Shown: in pieces, positions 7,370-8,056 of the stretch | Layout: each line of letters opens with the position of its first letter | How positions within the stretch are numbered: position 1 is the first letter of the stretch | Source: CAYTLQ01 sp964438715 | GTDB lineage: Bacteria > Bacteroidota > Ignavibacteria > Ignavibacteriales > Ignavibacteriaceae | DNA length: 8,056 nucleotides | Reading direction: 5' to 3' | NCBI GenBank assembly: GCA_964438715.1 | Contig: CAYTLQ010000321.1 | Coordinates: 1 to 8,056 of the forward strand | The notes under the pieces: model-generated | What the model saw: only the letters and a program-made list of their open reading frames with translations | Databases searched by the model: none | Told to the model about the DNA's origin: nothing | Translations under genes and position numbers: made by a program

Positions 7370-8056
7370 TTAGATGTCAGATAATTTTCTGAAAACAACC
7401 TCGGCTGAATCTAAATATTTCAAAGCCTTGGTATATTCCTGCGTCATAATAAACAACTCGCCAAGGTTGTTCCATGCGTTACCAAAATATGTTGTATCGC
7501 CTAAACTATCTGCTGTTTGTAATGTACGCTGGTAATATTCAATTGCTTTGGGGAAATCATGTTTTACTTCTGAGTGAATAATTCCCAGACAGTTGATTGC
7601 ATCGAGATACTGATGATTAAGCGGAGCGCCCTCTAATTTCTTTAAAACACGATTATACAGATCCTCTGCTTCGGTATAATTAGCCGTATAAAAATATGTC
7701 CAGGCAAGGTTCAGATATAAAGAAATTACCTGAGATTCAAGTTTATAGGTCTCAATAATTCTTTTTGCGCGCAAAAGCAGAGTAAGGGCTTCCAGATAAT
7801 CGTTTCGTATCTCTGAATAGACATTTGCTTTAAGAATTAAACCTCGGGCAAGTCCGTTATAATAATTTATTTTTGCTGATGACTCAATTATTCCTTCTGC
7901 CAAACGAAATGTGCTATCGGGATTACTGAAGAGTAAATCGTGTGCTATTTTTTCAAGAGAATCGATTTGCTTGCCGATTTTGGCTATTTGTAGTTGTGTA
8001 AATGACCGCAGTAAGACTTTTTCTTCCTGCGCCTGCACGATAATTGAATAAAACAC
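7370..8056 (-). CDS. N-terminal part of the interrupted TPR sensor histidine kinase (partial at the window edge)
   Basis: The 228 visible codons begin at the right edge with GTG, which is probably not the real start. The first residues (FYSIIVQAQEEK) look like the end of a signal peptide with cleavage after VQA, so the true start lies beyond 8056. The rest is a helical TPR array, probably periplasmic. Clear repeats lie near residues 67-103, 110-142, 151-185 and 191-225, with small residue/Leu/Gly/Tyr spacing (WNNLGELF and YLNLAWTYF). The frame ends at TAA (7372-7370) just after LSDI, at the turn between a TPR helix B and the next helix A. The next TPR continues immediately in the same frame. 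Proteins of this layout (signal peptide, TPRs, membrane helix, kinase) are common in Bacteroidota. As it stands the product would be a TPR protein without membrane anchor or kinase. Confidence 0.85.
   Translation of the reverse strand: MFYSIIVQAQEEKVLLRSFTQLQIAKIGKQIDSLEKIAHDLLFSNPDSTFRLAEGIIESSAKINYYNGLARGLILKANVYSEIRNDYLEALTLLLRAKRIIETYKLESQVISLYLNLAWTYFYTANYTEAEDLYNRVLKKLEGAPLNHQYLDAINCLGIIHSEVKHDFPKAIEYYQRTLQTADSLGDTTYFGNAWNNLGELFIMTQEYTKALKYLDSAEVVFRKLSDI

Noticed and set aside
1..8056. tRNA, rRNA, CRISPR array, transposon ends or phage attachment sites
   Set aside because: No cloverleaf-like segment, regularly spaced repeat, transposase-like frame or terminal inverted repeat was seen by eye. 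Subtle ncRNAs cannot be excluded without a covariance-model search.

Overview
The window looks like ordinary chromosomal DNA from an AT-rich member of the Bacteroidota/Ignavibacteriota (FCB) group. The evidence is the gene content: an exported BNR/VPS10-type repeat protein, an exported GH20 hexosaminidase, and a sensor kinase with a TPR input region that carries the remains of a signal peptide. The lineage call is an inference from family content, not from a marker gene. I see no tRNA, rRNA, CRISPR array, insertion sequence or phage gene.

Layout from left to right. (1) Positions 1-1572, minus strand: an exported seven-Asp-box beta-propeller protein. Its frame is broken by a TAG at 178-180 and a TAA at 25-27, although recognisable family sequence continues in the same frame to the window edge. 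(2) Positions 1573-1831: a 259-base divergent intergenic region with a plausible sigma70-like promoter facing left, a weak one facing right, and a 12-bp perfect palindrome. (3) Positions 1832-6104, plus strand: a tightly spaced three-gene run. It encodes an M24 (Xaa-Pro type) metallopeptidase, an exported GH20 beta-N-acetylhexosaminidase, and the radical SAM enzyme of the AmmeMemoRadiSam family; gaps are 27 and 7 bases. (4) Positions 6068-8056, minus strand: one TPR-sensor histidine kinase, split into two open pieces by a single in-frame TAA at 7370-7372. Its last 37 bases overlap the convergent radical SAM gene.

The peptidase and hexosaminidase fit a life spent degrading peptides and amino-sugar polymers (chitin or peptidoglycan fragments). 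The radical SAM enzyme has no obvious functional link to them, and its usual partners (AMMECR1 and Memo family proteins) are not in the window. The three plus-strand enzymes have all the key catalytic or ligand residues I could check.

I did not find a new multi-gene system. The most notable observation is that both flanking minus-strand genes are interrupted by nonsense codons at places where the homologous sequence continues in frame. Gene decay or sequence error explains this best. Stop-codon reassignment was considered and is unlikely.
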